Assembly: GCF_002764115.1 (NCBI RefSeq)
Contig: NZ_CP017940.1
Coordinates: 3,756,501-3,820,500, forward strand
Length of the DNA stretch: 64,000 nt
Direction: 5' to 3'
Origin: Phyllobacterium zundukense
Lineage (GTDB): Bacteria > Pseudomonadota > Alphaproteobacteria > Rhizobiales > Rhizobiaceae
Position 1 is the stretch's first letter; each line of letters starts with the position of its first letter. A program made the position numbers and the translations under genes. Positions 54,981 to 64,000 of the stretch are shown here, piece by piece. A model generated the notes under the pieces. The model had not been told where the DNA came from. It saw nothing but the letters and a program-made list of their open reading frames with translations, and searched no databases.

Positions 54981-56381
54981 TCAATATCTGTAGTGGTCTG
55001 ACTTGAATGGGCCGTTTGGTGTTACACCAATATAGGCAGCCTGTTCTTCGGAAAGAACCGACAATTTCGCGCCGAGCTTGTCGAGATGCAGGCGAGCGAC
55101 CTTTTCATCAAGGTGCTTCGGCAACACGTAAACCTCATTCTTGTACTGCTCACCACGGCTATAAAGCTCGATCTGAGCCAGGACCTGGTTGGTGAACGAG
55201 GCGGACATGACGAAGCTCGGATGGCCCGTGGCGTTGCCGAGGTTGAGCAGGCGTCCTTCCGACAGAAGCAGCAGGCGCTTGCCGTCCGGGAACGAGATCA
55301 TGTCGACCTGCGGCTTGATGTTGTTCCACTTCAAGTTGCGCAATGCGGAAACCTGGATCTCATTGTCGAAGTGGCCGATATTGCCGACAATTACCATGTC
55401 CTTCATCTTGCGCATCGTATCGATGGTGATGACGTCCTTGTTGCCGGTCGTGGTGATGATGATGTCGGCCGTCGGGGCTGCATCTTCGAGCGTTACCACT
55501 TCGAAACCGTCCATCGCAGCCTGCAGCGCGCAGATCGGATCGACTTCCGTCACCTTGACGCGGGCACCTGCACCAGTCAGCGACTGGGCCGAGCCCTTGC
55601 CGACGTCGCCATAGCCGCAGACGACGGCAACCTTGCCGGCCATCATCACGTCGGTCGCGCGGCGGATACCGTCTACCAGCGATTCCTTGCAGCCATACTT
55701 GTTGTCGAATTTCGACTTGGTCACACTGTCATTGACGTTGATTGCCGGGAAAGGCAGCAGGCCCTTCTTCTGCAGCTGATACAAGCGATTGACGCCGGTC
55801 GTGGTTTCCTCGGTGACGCCCTTGATCGCTTCGCGCTGCTTGGTGAAGAAACCGGGGGTTTCCTTCATGCGCTTCTTGATCTGCGCGAAGAGGATTTCCT
55901 CTTCTTCGTTGCCCGGATTGGACAGGACGTCTTCGCCAGCTTCGGCGCGTGCGCCGATCAGGATGTACATGGTGGCGTCGCCACCGTCGTCAAGGATCAT
56001 GTTGGAAGGCTGGCCATCCGGCCACTGGAAAATCTGATCGGTGTAGGTCCAGTACTCTTCAAGGGTCTCACCCTTGACGGCAAAAACTGGCGTACCCGTT
56101 GCAGCGATGGCTGCAGCAGCGTGATCCTGCGTCGAGAAGATATTGCAGGATGCCCAGCGAACCTTTGCGCCGAGCGCCTGCAGGGTTTCAATCAGGACGG
56201 CAGTCTGGATCGTCATATGCAACGAGCCGGTAATACGGGCGCCCTTGAGCGGCTGCGATGCACCGAATTCTTCGCGGCTGGCCATCAGGCCCGGCATTTC
56301 GGTTTCGGCAATTTCGATTTCCTTGCGGCCCCATGCAGCCAGTTCAAGGTCCTTGACGATGTAATCCTGTTTCTCAGCCAT
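54981..56381 (-). CDS. ahcY: S-adenosylhomocysteinase
   Basis: Hydrolyses S-adenosylhomocysteine to adenosine and homocysteine, relieving inhibition of methyltransferases such as the PmtA-like enzyme. The 466-residue protein begins [18 protein letters not shown] and contains [31 protein letters not shown] and the NAD-binding [16 protein letters not shown], and ends with the KSDHYRY tail typical of the family. The ATG at 56381 follows GGAG by ten bases; an in-frame upstream extension is not conserved. Confidence 0.98.
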   Translation of the reverse strand: MAEKQDYIVKDLELAAWGRKEIEIAETEMPGLMASREEFGASQPLKGARITGSLHMTIQTAVLIETLQALGAKVRWASCNIFSTQDHAAAAIAATGTPVFAVKGETLEEYWTYTDQIFQWPDGQPSNMILDDGGDATMYILIGARAEAGEDVLSNPGNEEEEILFAQIKKRMKETPGFFTKQREAIKGVTEETTTGVNRLYQLQKKGLLPFPAINVNDSVTKSKFDNKYGCKESLVDGIRRATDVMMAGKVAVVCGYGDVGKGSAQSLTGAGARVKVTEVDPICALQAAMDGFEVVTLEDAAPTADIIITTTGNKDVITIDTMRKMKDMVIVGNIGHFDNEIQVSALRNLKWNNIKPQVDMISFPDGKRLLLLSEGRLLNLGNATGHPSFVMSASFTNQVLAQIELYSRGEQYKNEVYVLPKHLDEKVARLHLDKLGAKLSVLSEEQAAYIGVTPNGPFKSDHYRY

Positions 56382-56562
56382 CTTAAGCGAGCTCCGTCCT
56401 TGTGTGTTCCGTTTGGCCGCACTCTCGTAGGGGCGACCGGAGATGCCGTTGACTAGCAGATTAGGCATCAACGCACAATGGGATATAAAGAAATCCTTAT
56501 GCGTGCATATGACAGCAATGATTTATGTATATCGTTGGGGCCGGAAATGGTGGTTTATGCAG

Positions 56563-56877
56563 TCAGGCTTCTTCGCCGAATTTGTCAGCGATCAACGCGC
56601 CCAGCGCCATCATCACCTCAGTTGCCTGAAGCCCCGAAGCGCTGACCTTGATGCAGCAACCGGGCGAAGCTGCGAGCATCATGAGGCCCATAATGGACGT
56701 GCCGCCAACAGTCATGCCGTCCTTCTCGACGCGCACATGGGCGTCATAGCCATCAACCAGTTGGACGAACTTCGCCGAGGCCCGCGCATGCAGACCGCGC
56801 CGGTTGATGATCTCGAATGACTCCACAAGTGCATTGTCCGGATCAAACGTGCCGGTCGTTTCCGCAGTCAGGCGCAT
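56563..56877 (-). CDS. ptsH: HPr phosphocarrier protein
   Basis: Phosphocarrier of the regulatory PTS, 104 residues. The EI-dependent phospho-His is in IINRRGLHARASAKFVQLV near residue 30, and the HprK-target Ser is in GGTSIMGLMMLAAS near 60. The first 15 or so residues (MRLTAETTGTFDPDNAL) extend beyond the usual HPr. It lies nine bases after the EIIA gene. No sugar permease is encoded here, so the system is regulatory rather than for transport. Confidence 0.96.
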   Translation of the reverse strand: MRLTAETTGTFDPDNALVESFEIINRRGLHARASAKFVQLVDGYDAHVRVEKDGMTVGGTSIMGLMMLAASPGCCIKVSASGLQATEVMMALGALIADKFGEEA

Positions 56878-56886
56878 CCATAACCT

Positions 56887-57288
56887 CTATTTGGCTGTCA
56901 GCACCTGGCTGGCCACGTTGATATATTTCCGTCCGGCATCCTGGCCTTCCCGCAACGACGCCGCCATATCATTGGTAACGCGTACGCTGGAAAGCTTGAT
57001 CAGCATCGGCAGGTTAACACCGGCAATGACTTCGATCCGCCCCGACTCCATCACGGAAATCGCCAGATTGGAAGGTGTTCCGCCAAACATGTCTGTTAGA
57101 ATGATGACGCCCGAACCGTTGTCAGCGCGCGCAACCGCATCGACAATGTCGCGCCGGCGCTGTTCCATATCATCATCCGCACCGATTGATACGGTTTCCA
57201 AATATTCCTGCTGGCCAACAACATGCTCCACGGCATGATGAAATTCTTCAGCCAGTCTTCCGTGCGTCACAAGCACGAGTCCGATCAT
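56887..57288 (-). CDS. PTS EIIA (mannose/fructose-type), regulatory
   Basis: Phosphoacceptor protein of 133 residues with the EIIA-Man fold. The phospho-His is in LVLVTHGRLAEEF near residue 9, followed by VIILTDMFGGTPSNLAISVME. No EIIB or EIIC partner is near, so it is likely a regulatory output protein (called ManX/PtsA/EIIA-Man in rhizobia and Brucella). It is encoded between hprK and ptsH. Confidence 0.93.
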   Translation of the reverse strand: MIGLVLVTHGRLAEEFHHAVEHVVGQQEYLETVSIGADDDMEQRRRDIVDAVARADNGSGVIILTDMFGGTPSNLAISVMESGRIEVIAGVNLPMLIKLSSVRVTNDMAASLREGQDAGRKYINVASQVLTAK

Positions 57289-57471
57289 TCTGAAACTGCT
57301 CCTGTCGCGCCAGCCCCTTGGGATTGGGCTTTTTACTGCGCATTGAATGCCCCGTTTGGCAGGTGTCGCATTCTGGCAGGACGAATCGTGAAGGCAAGTG
57401 GAAAAATGGCGTTAACAAGACAGACCGTCATTTTCTCACAGCATAATGAAGCAACCATTTGGATTGTATGG

Positions 57472-57930
57472 TTATTTTTTCCATGACGGGTAGAAAAGTC
57501 TTGCTTCCACAGCCCGGCAAGCGGTCTCAATTTCGCGTTTTGGTAGAAGAATATGCGCGATTGCGACATCTTGGAGTTGTATCACTGCCTGATCGGCAAA
57601 CCGGACGGCGTGGTCTGGTTCGACCAGTTCGACGACAAGATGAATGACTGCGGCCGCCTCGTGATCGACTGTGTGAAGGCCCGAACCGCGAACCTCCAAT
57701 CCGCCGCGCAATGAGGCGGGGACTTGGCAGATTAACCGGCCTGAAATTGATTGTAGCCGGCATTGATCATCGCTGATCAATGCTGCAAACACCCCCCTTG
57801 CTTGGGCCCTATCTATAAGCGCCCTGGCAATCGATGATTTGCCGGATCCAGAGGGACCAATGATCAGGATGCCGCGGTCGCCGACGAGAACGGCGGTCGC
57901 GTGCATGAGTTCGCCCTGCTCGGCAATCAT
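57472..57930 (-). CDS. hprK: Short HPr kinase/phosphorylase
   Basis: Phosphorylates and dephosphorylates the regulatory Ser of HPr. The 152-residue alphaproteobacterial form lacks the N-terminal domain of Firmicutes HprK and keeps the catalytic core: P-loop LIIGPSGSGKSSIARAL near residue 23, ALISDDQCRLQ and SLRGGLEVRGSGLH. The start codon overlaps the chvG stop (TGATG); a GTG one codon earlier is the alternative. Coupling to chvG links membrane sensing with the PTS. Confidence 0.93.
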   Translation of the reverse strand: MIAEQGELMHATAVLVGDRGILIIGPSGSGKSSIARALIDRAQARGVFAALISDDQCRLQSISGRLICQVPASLRGGLEVRGSGLHTVDHEAAAVIHLVVELVEPDHAVRFADQAVIQLQDVAIAHILLPKREIETACRAVEARLFYPSWKK

Positions 57931-59717
57931 CACACCTCAACCGGGAGAATGGCAGTGAACCGCGCGCCCAGATAATTGTCAGCGTCATTGGGATCGACGA
58001 TGTTTTCGGCATTCAGCGTGCCGCCGTGGGCCTCGATGATCTGGCGGCTGATGGACAGGCCAAGGCCGGAATTCTGGCCAAACGCTTCGCCGGAGGGCCG
58101 GTCCGTGTAGAATCGCTCAAAGATCCGGTCGATCTGCTCGACCCGGATGCCAGGGCCGTTGTCCTCGACGAGAATGCGGATGCGATCGCCCAGATGCTGA
58201 AGCGTGACAGTGATGACACCGTCTTCTTCCGGAACGAAGGAACGTGCATTCTCGATCAGGTTGGAAACCACCTGCCCAAGCCGCAAATCATGGCCGACAA
58301 CAAAAAAACCTTTCTTGTTGTTCGGTAGCTTGCCTACGACAAATTCGATCCGTGTGTCCTTCTTGTTACGCCGGACCTCGCGCGCGGCGGTGACCAGATT
58401 GCCAAGCAGGAATCTCAGATCGACATGCTCGGAATCCTCACGCGCCAGCTCGGCATCGAGGCGAGAGGCGTCGGAAATATCGGTGATCAGCCGGTCAAGG
58501 CGGCGCACATCATGCTGGATCACGTCCATGAGACGCTTTTTCGACTCTTCATTCTTTGCCAGCGGCAGCGTTTCGACGGCACTGCGCAGCGAGGTCAACG
58601 GGTTTTTCAGCTCATGGCTGACATCCGCTGCAAAACTCTCGATCGATTCGATCCGGGCATAGAGCGCATTGGTCATATCGCGAATGGACGTGGAAAGGTG
58701 ACCGATTTCGTCCTGACGCTCGGAGAAATCCGGGATTTCCTCGCGGTTCTTTACGCCATGACGAACACGGTCGGCAGCGGCGGCAAGGCGGCGCAGCGGA
58801 TTGGCGATGGTCGAGGCCAGAAACAGCGACAGGATCGCCATGACCAGCGCGGCAACCGTAAAGACACGGATGATCGCGAAGCGTTCGCCCTGAACGATCT
58901 TGTCGATGTCACCGCCTTCCGTCGACAAGAGGAGTACGCCGAGCACGGCACGGAAGCGCTGGATGGGCACAGCGACCGACACGATCTGCTCGCCCTTTTC
59001 CGTCATGCGCACAACCTTTGCGGGAGAACCGGTCAGTGCCTTGACGATTTCGGGATAGGAAGAGCCGTTACCGCCAGGTTGCTCCTGGTAGATGGGCAGG
59101 TCGCTACGGCGCAGGAGCCGCGTCATGCGGTTGGTCAGGCGCTCGAAGAAGCTGGGTTCTTCCCCATCGATGGGCGGAAGCTCATAGCGCAGCACCTGGC
59201 CACGTGAATAGAGATGGCGCGAGTCGAGCAAGAGGTTTGAGTCGCGGTCGTAAATGCGCGCGCGGGTACGCGTTGGCGAGATCAGCCGGCGCAGAACCGG
59301 TGCCACACGTTCCGGATTGATCGGAAAATCAAGATTGTCCAGGACATCCGGCGAAGGTGTGATGCTTTGACCTGCCTGCAATTCCAGCAGTTTTTCCGGA
59401 TCGATCGCAATGGAGTTCGTATCGACGGTTGCCGATGAGGCGATCGCGCCCGCGATGATCTCACCCTGCGTCATCAGGCTCTCAACCCGCGCATCGATCA
59501 GTCCGTCGCGAAACTGATTGAGGTACATGATGCCGGACAGGAGGACGGCAAGGCCGGCGAGATTGAGAAACAGAATGCGCCGGGTAAGGCTCGAAAACAG
59601 ATAGTTGCCGAAGACGCGATTAAGCGGCTTGAAGAAACGCCTCACGGCAAGCGAACGCTTCCGGCGCATAACGGCGCTCTTGCGCGTAATATTGCCGCTT
59701 TGCAGCCCGGCTACCAT
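57930..59717 (-). CDS. chvG: Sensor histidine kinase ChvG (ExoS/BvrS)
   Basis: Inner-membrane sensor of acid and envelope conditions in rhizobia, Agrobacterium and Brucella; it phosphorylates ChvI. The 595-residue protein has helix 1 ILFLNLAGLAVLLSGIMYL, a periplasmic domain of about 200 residues, helix 2 VFTVAALVMAILSLFLASTI, HAMP, the H-box ESFAADVSHELKNPLTSLRSAVETL and an ATPase domain (NLIENARSF, DNGPGIRVEQ, GLGLSISRQIIEAHGG). The start may be 59717 or an ATG 16 codons later. It is 146 bases downstream of chvI. Confidence 0.96.
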   Translation of the reverse strand: MVAGLQSGNITRKSAVMRRKRSLAVRRFFKPLNRVFGNYLFSSLTRRILFLNLAGLAVLLSGIMYLNQFRDGLIDARVESLMTQGEIIAGAIASSATVDTNSIAIDPEKLLELQAGQSITPSPDVLDNLDFPINPERVAPVLRRLISPTRTRARIYDRDSNLLLDSRHLYSRGQVLRYELPPIDGEEPSFFERLTNRMTRLLRRSDLPIYQEQPGGNGSSYPEIVKALTGSPAKVVRMTEKGEQIVSVAVPIQRFRAVLGVLLLSTEGGDIDKIVQGERFAIIRVFTVAALVMAILSLFLASTIANPLRRLAAAADRVRHGVKNREEIPDFSERQDEIGHLSTSIRDMTNALYARIESIESFAADVSHELKNPLTSLRSAVETLPLAKNEESKKRLMDVIQHDVRRLDRLITDISDASRLDAELAREDSEHVDLRFLLGNLVTAAREVRRNKKDTRIEFVVGKLPNNKKGFFVVGHDLRLGQVVSNLIENARSFVPEEDGVITVTLQHLGDRIRILVEDNGPGIRVEQIDRIFERFYTDRPSGEAFGQNSGLGLSISRQIIEAHGGTLNAENIVDPNDADNYLGARFTAILPVEV

Positions 59718-59863
59718 TTCTGCCTCAGAAAACTCATAAATTGCGTTGTCTCATCGCATTCCAGACGCGTTGAGACAACCTTGTTTTAGCGCGGATGACG
59801 AGCCTGTGAAAGCAGCTGGCCGGTCCCGCGTCATGCATTAAGCAATGTTCGCCCGCAATAATA

Positions 59864-60565
59864 TCAAGTTTCGCGGAAACGATAGCCCACGCCATAGAGC
59901 GTTTCGATCATGTCGAAATCATCATCGACGACCTTGAACTTCTTGCGCAGTCGCTTGATGTGGCTGTCAATGGTGCGATCATCCACATAGACCTGCTCAT
60001 CATAGGCCGCATCCATCAGCGCGTCACGGCTTTTGACGACGCCGGGACGTTGAGCCAGGGAATGCAGGATCAGGAACTCCGTCACGGTCAACGTTACGGG
60101 CTCGCCCATCCAGGTGCAGGTATGACGCTCCTGGTCCATGACCAATTGGCCGCGTTCGAGCGATTTTGCCTGCGGGCTGCCGGGCTTTGCCGCCGTTTCC
60201 CTCGCCGCAACACGGCGAAGCACCGCTTTGACGCGCTCAACCAGCAGACGCTGGGAGAACGGCTTGGTGATGAAATCATCGGCGCCCATCTTCAGGCCGA
60301 AAAGCTCGTCGATCTCGTCATCTTTCGATGTCAGGAAGATCACCGGCAGATCGGATTTCTGGCGCAGGCGGCGCAAGAGCTCCATTCCGTCCATGCGCGG
60401 CATCTTGATGTCGAAAATGGCGAGGTTGGGCGGGCGAGCCATCAGACCATCGAGCGCAGAGGCACCATCGGTGTACGTCTCGACACGATAGCCTTCCGAT
60501 TCAAGCGCAATCGATACGGAGGTCAGAATGTTGCGATCGTCATCGACGAGCGCGATTGTTTGCAT
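59864..60565 (-). CDS. chvI: Response regulator ChvI (BvrR)
   Basis: OmpR-type regulator of 233 residues, partner of ChvG, controlling envelope, exopolysaccharide and virulence or symbiosis genes. The receiver domain starts [20 protein letters not shown], with phospho-Asp in [17 protein letters not shown] and Lys in [14 protein letters not shown]. The C-terminal winged helix reads [21 protein letters not shown] and [15 protein letters not shown]. The ATG at 60565 is chosen because ChvI proteins begin with this segment and AGGGAAG lies upstream. It is divergent from pckA. Confidence 0.97.
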   Translation of the reverse strand: MQTIALVDDDRNILTSVSIALESEGYRVETYTDGASALDGLMARPPNLAIFDIKMPRMDGMELLRRLRQKSDLPVIFLTSKDDEIDELFGLKMGADDFITKPFSQRLLVERVKAVLRRVAARETAAKPGSPQAKSLERGQLVMDQERHTCTWMGEPVTLTVTEFLILHSLAQRPGVVKSRDALMDAAYDEQVYVDDRTIDSHIKRLRKKFKVVDDDFDMIETLYGVGYRFRET

Positions 60566-60891
60566 TGCGGGTACTTCCCTCATGCCCTGCCTTTCCTTGT
60601 GCCATTGAGTCAGTGCTGCTTGTGCCGGACAAATTAGGTACAAAATGTGGCACAGTTCGTGAGCGATGTCATCTTAACCACATTTGGTGACTTTTACGCT
60701 CACGGAAGAATAGCGGAATTTTTCCTTATTTAAACCGATTTAAAAAAATTTAAATTCTTTAAATCGATTAAACATTTGATACTACTCATTTTTTCTGCTT
60801 TTGACCAAGTATGACCGCATTCCCGTTGGAAGATGCGAGATGCGGCGTAATGGAACTTGACCTTTGAACCCTCTTAAACAACGGCGGACAC
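60566..60891. other. Divergent chvI/pckA control region
   Basis: 326 bases without a gene. An AT-rich centre (about 60719-60780) contains two TTTAAA-YCGA-TT(T)AAA palindromes. Promoters of both chvI and pckA must lie here. No RNA gene is evident. Confidence 0.6.
60729..60773. promoter_or_regulatory. Tandem LacI-type palindromes upstream of pckA
   Basis: TTTAAACCGATTTAAA at 60729-60744 and TTTAAATCGATTAAAC at 60758-60773, with centres 29 bases apart. Both have the central CG typical of LacI-family operators. Sinorhizobium pckA is known to be controlled by the LacI-type protein PckR, so these are candidate PckR sites; binding is inferred. Confidence 0.55.
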
Positions 60892-62505
60892 ATGACTAGA
60901 GAGACCGGTATCCACAACGCGGCGATCGCGCTCGGCACCTCAGGCTTGAAGGGGCTTTCGGCGGTCTATTATAATCTCGGGGCAGCAGAGCTCTACGAGG
61001 AGACATTGCGGCGGGGTGAGGCAGAGCTGACAGCGCAGGGTGCACTCGTTGCCCGCACAGGTCAGCACACCGGCCGTTCGCCAAAGGACAAATTTGTTGT
61101 TCGCGATGCGTCCACAGAGGATCACGTCTGGTGGGATAACAATTCACCAATGTCGCCCGAGGCCTTCGACCTGCTCTACGCCGATTTCATGAGCCAGGCA
61201 GAAGGCAAGGAACTGTTTGTCCAGGATCTGGTCGGCGGCGCCGATGACGATTACAAACTGAACACCCGCGTCATCACCGAATTCGCCTGGCATTCGCTGT
61301 TCATCCGCAACCTCCTGATCCGGCCCGACCGCGATACGCTGAAAAGCTTCGTGCCGCAGATGACGATTATCGACCTGCCGTCGTTCCGTGCCGACCCGGC
61401 CAGACACGGCACGCGGACGGAAACGGTCATCGCCGTCGATCTGAACCGTTTGATCGTGTTGATCGGTGGCTCGGCCTATGCGGGCGAGATGAAGAAATCG
61501 GTGTTCACCGCGCTAAACTATATCCTGCCAGCCAAGGGCGTCATGCCGATGCATTGCTCGGCCAATGAAGGCCCGGATGGCGACACTGCCGTCTTCTTCG
61601 GCCTTTCGGGTACAGGCAAGACGACGCTCTCGGCCGATCCGAGCCGTACATTGATCGGCGACGACGAGCACGGCTGGGGCGAACACGGCGTCTTCAATTT
61701 CGAGGGCGGCTGCTATGCCAAGACAATCCGTCTTTCCGCAGAAGCGGAACCGGAAATCTTCGCGACGACCCAACGTTTCGGTACCGTGCTTGAGAACGTC
61801 GTTCTCGATGAAAACCGGAACCCGGATTTCAATGACGGCTCATTGACGGAAAACACACGCTGCGCCTATCCGCTCGATTTCATTCCGAATGCATCGAAGA
61901 CCGGCAAGGCGAGCCACCCCAAGAACATCATCATGCTGACGGCCGATGCATTCGGGGTCATGCCGCCTATTGCCAAGCTCACCCCGGCTCAGGCCATGTA
62001 TCACTTCCTTTCCGGCTACACCGCCAAGGTTGCCGGCACGGAGCGCGGCGTGACCGAACCCGAAGCTACGTTCTCGACCTGCTTCGGCGCGCCCTTCATG
62101 CCGCGCCATCCGTCGGAATATGGCAATCTCCTGCGCCAGCTCATCGCCGACCACGGTGTCGATTGCTGGCTGGTGAACACCGGCTGGACAGGCGGCGCCT
62201 ATGGTACGGGCAAGCGGATGCCAATCAAGGCGACACGCGCACTTCTTACAGCCGCCCTAGATGGGTCTCTGAAGGGTGCCCAGTTCCGCACGGATCCGAA
62301 TTTCGGCTTTGCGGTTCCGGTTTCGGTGCCGGGCGTTGACGATACCATTCTCGATCCGCGCTCGACATGGACAGACAAGGCCGGTTACGACGCCCAGGCG
62401 AACAAGCTGGTCGATATGTTCATTCGCAATTTCGGCAAGTTCGAAAGCCATGTCGATAGCGATATCAGGGCTGCGGCCCCGCACACGCCGGTTGCCGCGG
62501 AGTAA
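60892..62505 (+). CDS. pckA: Phosphoenolpyruvate carboxykinase (ATP)
   Basis: First step of gluconeogenesis from dicarboxylates: oxaloacetate plus ATP to PEP. The 537-residue protein shows [18 protein letters not shown], the kinase-1a P-loop [20 protein letters not shown] near residues 238-257, [30 protein letters not shown] and [17 protein letters not shown]. It is divergent from chvI, with LacI-type palindromes upstream and a terminator downstream. In rhizobia it is needed for growth on succinate. Confidence 0.98.
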   Translation: MTRETGIHNAAIALGTSGLKGLSAVYYNLGAAELYEETLRRGEAELTAQGALVARTGQHTGRSPKDKFVVRDASTEDHVWWDNNSPMSPEAFDLLYADFMSQAEGKELFVQDLVGGADDDYKLNTRVITEFAWHSLFIRNLLIRPDRDTLKSFVPQMTIIDLPSFRADPARHGTRTETVIAVDLNRLIVLIGGSAYAGEMKKSVFTALNYILPAKGVMPMHCSANEGPDGDTAVFFGLSGTGKTTLSADPSRTLIGDDEHGWGEHGVFNFEGGCYAKTIRLSAEAEPEIFATTQRFGTVLENVVLDENRNPDFNDGSLTENTRCAYPLDFIPNASKTGKASHPKNIIMLTADAFGVMPPIAKLTPAQAMYHFLSGYTAKVAGTERGVTEPEATFSTCFGAPFMPRHPSEYGNLLRQLIADHGVDCWLVNTGWTGGAYGTGKRMPIKATRALLTAALDGSLKGAQFRTDPNFGFAVPVSVPGVDDTILDPRSTWTDKAGYDAQANKLVDMFIRNFGKFESHVDSDIRAAAPHTPVAAE

Positions 62506-62527
62506 TTCCGCTGGATTCTCGACATTG

Positions 62528-62558
62528 AAAGGCCCCGTTGATTGCAATGGGGCCTTTT
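62528..62558 (+). terminator. Terminator after pckA
   Basis: Stem AAAGGCCCC/GGGGCCTTT with a 12-base loop and TTTT, 23 bases after the stop. Confidence 0.88.
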
Positions 62559-62619
62559 GCACTTGCGGCAATGTTCCTGGTGCTTTGCGCGAATCAAAGT
62601 TTCGGCTACCAATCCAGTG

Positions 62620-63057
62620 ATGGAAGAGAGCCGGAGCCGGATCAAAATCACCAATCGAATCTGGATCGACGAGGACGATCTGGAGGAAAGCTTCATTCGC
62701 TCGGCTGGACCAGGCGGACAGAACGTCAACAAGGTTTCGACGGCAGTGCAATTGCGGTTTCTTGGCTCGCGCGCCGGGCTACCGGACGATGTATTTGCGC
62801 GGCTGATAAAACTCGCAGGACAGAAGGCAACAAAGGACGGCGATGTACTCATCGAGGCTAGCCGCTTTCGCACCCAGGAACGCAACCGTCAGGATGCGCG
62901 CGAGCGCATGGTTGCGCTGATCGCCAGGGCCGCCGAGCCACCGCCGCCGCCCCGCAAGAAAACCCGGCCAACAAAGGGCTCTATCGAACGCCGCCTCAAA
63001 GCAAAATCTGGCCGTGCCGATGTGAAAAAGATGCGCGGCAAGGTCAAGGGAGATTAG
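62620..63057 (+). CDS. arfB: Alternative ribosome-rescue factor ArfB (YaeJ/ICT1-like)
   Basis: Peptidyl-tRNA hydrolase that frees ribosomes stalled on mRNA lacking a stop codon. The 145-residue protein has the release-factor GGQ motif in FIRSAGPGGQNVNKVSTAV near residue 30 and a long basic C-terminal tail (KKTRPTKGSIERRLKAK onward) that occupies the mRNA channel in ArfB. It lacks the codon-recognition domains of RF1/RF2. The ATG at 62620 (MEESRSRIKITNRI) is chosen by family length; an in-frame ATG at 62542 lies inside the pckA terminator. Confidence 0.94.
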   Translation: MEESRSRIKITNRIWIDEDDLEESFIRSAGPGGQNVNKVSTAVQLRFLGSRAGLPDDVFARLIKLAGQKATKDGDVLIEASRFRTQERNRQDARERMVALIARAAEPPPPPRKKTRPTKGSIERRLKAKSGRADVKKMRGKVKGD

Positions 63058-63164
63058 ACGTGCGCTTAGAATATTAACTGCACGTGATAATCTTGGCTTT
63101 TAAAGTCCTTCGCGGAGTGCCACAACAGCATTTGCCGGTTTGAACAATCAACAAGGAGCCAGAC

Positions 63165-63623
63165 ATGGGACTATTTGATTTCGTTAAATCCGTAGGAAAG
63201 AAAATAGGCATTGGCGACGATGAGCCAGACGCCGAGGCGCTGAAGAAAGAACTCGATTCACACAAGCTCGGCACCGAGAATGTTGAGGTGCTTGTTGAAG
63301 GCGACAAAGCAGTCCTGAAGGGCAATGTCACCAACCAGGAAATTCTGGAGAAGGCGATCATTGCCGTTGGCAACTCGCTTGGTATCTCCAAGGTCGAGAC
63401 TGACGGCCTCAAGGTCGACACCACAACCACCGGTTCGGTCGCCAAGGCTCCCGTGTTCTACACGGTGAAGAAGGGCGACAATTTGTGGAAAATCGCCGAG
63501 TCCCAGTACGGCAAGGGCAAGGGTGCCAAGAACACGCTGATCTTCGAGGCCAACAAGCCAATGCTGACCCATCCCGACAAGATTTACCCAGGTCAGGTGC
63601 TGCGCATCCCGGCGCTCGACTGA
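63165..63623 (+). CDS. BON-LysM domain protein (Kbp/YgaU-like)
   Basis: Small soluble protein of 152 residues. It starts MGLFDFVKSVGKKIGIGDDE, has a BON domain at about 25-85 (VEVLVEGDKAVLKGNVTNQE) and a C-terminal LysM domain at about 98-150 (YTVKKGDNLWKIAESQYG, IYPGQVLRIPALD). This matches Escherichia coli Kbp (YgaU), a cytoplasmic potassium-binding protein; others are annotated as peptidoglycan-binding. No signal peptide is present. AAGGAG precedes the ATG. A terminator follows. Confidence 0.92.
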   Translation: MGLFDFVKSVGKKIGIGDDEPDAEALKKELDSHKLGTENVEVLVEGDKAVLKGNVTNQEILEKAIIAVGNSLGISKVETDGLKVDTTTTGSVAKAPVFYTVKKGDNLWKIAESQYGKGKGAKNTLIFEANKPMLTHPDKIYPGQVLRIPALD

Positions 63624-63643
63624 TCATAACTTTATCGCCAAAC

Positions 63644-63674
63644 GGCCCGGCGCCTGATTGCAGCCGGGCCTTTG
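63644..63674 (+). terminator. Terminator after the BON-LysM gene
   Basis: Stem GGCCCGGC/GCCGGGCC with an 11-base loop, followed by TTTG, 20 bases after the stop. Confidence 0.8.
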
Positions 63675-63697
63675 CTTTAAACGGCTAAGCTCATTCG

Positions 63698-64000
63698 ATG
63701 CTCCTGCTTGCACCCGGCATTCGCTATTATCCGGATCATTTCGATCCGGCCGGACAGGCTGCGCTGGTGGAGGATATCAGGGCGGTCGTCACCGAAGCAC
63801 CGCTTTACGTTCCAGCCATGCCGAAAACCGGCAAGGAAATGAGCGTGCGCATGACCAATTGCGGTTCGCTCGGCTGGGTCACCGACAAGGAACAGGGTTA
63901 TCGTTATCAGCCCACGCATCCGGTGACGCAAAAGCGGTGGCCAGCCATTCCGCCGCGCCTGCTCGCGCTGTGGCACGAGGTCGGCGAGTTTCCGTTGCCG
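63698..64000 (+). CDS. alkB: AlkB-type alkylated DNA repair dioxygenase (N-terminal part, cut by window edge)
   Basis: Fe(II)/2-oxoglutarate dioxygenase that reverses 1-methyladenine and 3-methylcytosine damage in DNA. The visible 101 residues begin MLLLAPGIRYYPDHFDPAGQ and include AVVTEAPLYVPAMPKTGKEM and VRMTNCGSLGWVTDKEQGYRY, which match the AlkB substrate lid. The continuation WPAIPPRLLALWHEVGEF leads toward the catalytic domain outside the window, so the iron ligands cannot be checked. No clear ribosome-binding site is visible. Confidence 0.85.
   Translation, partial: MLLLAPGIRYYPDHFDPAGQAALVEDIRAVVTEAPLYVPAMPKTGKEMSVRMTNCGSLGWVTDKEQGYRYQPTHPVTQKRWPAIPPRLLALWHEVGEFPLP

Noticed and set aside
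57321..57342. GCCC...GGGC followed by TTTTT on the plus strand between the EIIA and hprK genes
   Set aside because: The stem is only about four base pairs and no plus-strand gene ends here, so it is not called as a terminator.
1..64000. CRISPR arrays, insertion sequences, integrases, rRNA and tRNA genes
   Set aside because: No regularly spaced repeats, transposase or integrase motifs, or rRNA/tRNA consensus segments were seen when reading both strands.

Overview
The window is an ordinary-looking, gene-dense chromosomal segment of an alphaproteobacterium of the order Hyphomicrobiales (Rhizobiales). The best fit is a Phyllobacterium/Brucella/Mesorhizobium-like relative. This rests on gene order and protein character: chvI-chvG-hprK-EIIA-ptsH facing pckA, trpF-trpB-trpA-accD-folC, addB-addA-trxA, a DivL homologue, a PmtA-type methyltransferase, an intracellular PHB depolymerase and a BTLCP-type cysteine protease. 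The genus is an inference. I see no rRNA, tRNA, CRISPR array, insertion sequence or prophage. Both ends cut genes: an ABC permease on the left and alkB on the right.

Layout. 1-7934: hexuronate (glucuronate/fructuronate) catabolism. uxaC, uxuB and an ABC importer lie on the minus strand, facing a GntR regulator and uxuA on the plus strand; one identical 10-bp palindrome occurs upstream of both minus-strand units. 8364-16355: RlpA-like protein, glutathione synthetase, YifB/ComM ATPase, a BTLCP protease behind two CtrA-like boxes, PHB depolymerase, pyrF, a flavin reductase and PmtA. 16440-20416: dnaJ and dnaK separated by an unrecognised acidic protein. 20643-27156: M48 protease, Gfo/Idh/MocA oxidoreductase, a LysR/aldo-keto reductase pair, an MmyB-type regulator facing a small membrane protein, and an LpxO-like hydroxylase.

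27229-33398: translation genes on the minus strand (infC with an ATT start, a methyltransferase-like membrane protein, rpmI, rplT, pheS, an ASCH protein, pheT). 33612-42911: plus-strand genes, including an alpha/beta hydrolase, BenE, a DUF2852 protein, a YgjP-like metallopeptidase, a YdcF-like protein, trpF-trpB-trpA, accD and folC. A hairpin repeat occurs in both the rpmI-rplT and trpF-trpB gaps.

42960-60565: a long minus-strand run that reads, in transcription order, chvI, chvG, hprK, EIIA, ptsH, ahcY, divL, tsaE-amgK fusion, murU, addB, addA, trxA. It combines envelope/acid sensing, a regulatory PTS, methyl-cycle recycling, cell-cycle control, peptidoglycan sugar recycling and recombination repair. 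60892-64000: pckA behind a tandem LacI-type palindrome, then arfB, a BON-LysM protein and the start of alkB.

Most of the window is core genome. The points most worth following are the shared hexuronate palindrome with its unusual transporter, the CtrA-box doublet, the dispersed hairpin repeat, the tyrosine-for-histidine DivL, the TsaE-AmgK fusion beside MurU, the cysteine-less AccD and the orphan gene between dnaK and dnaJ. I did not find a clearly new multi-gene defence or mobile system.
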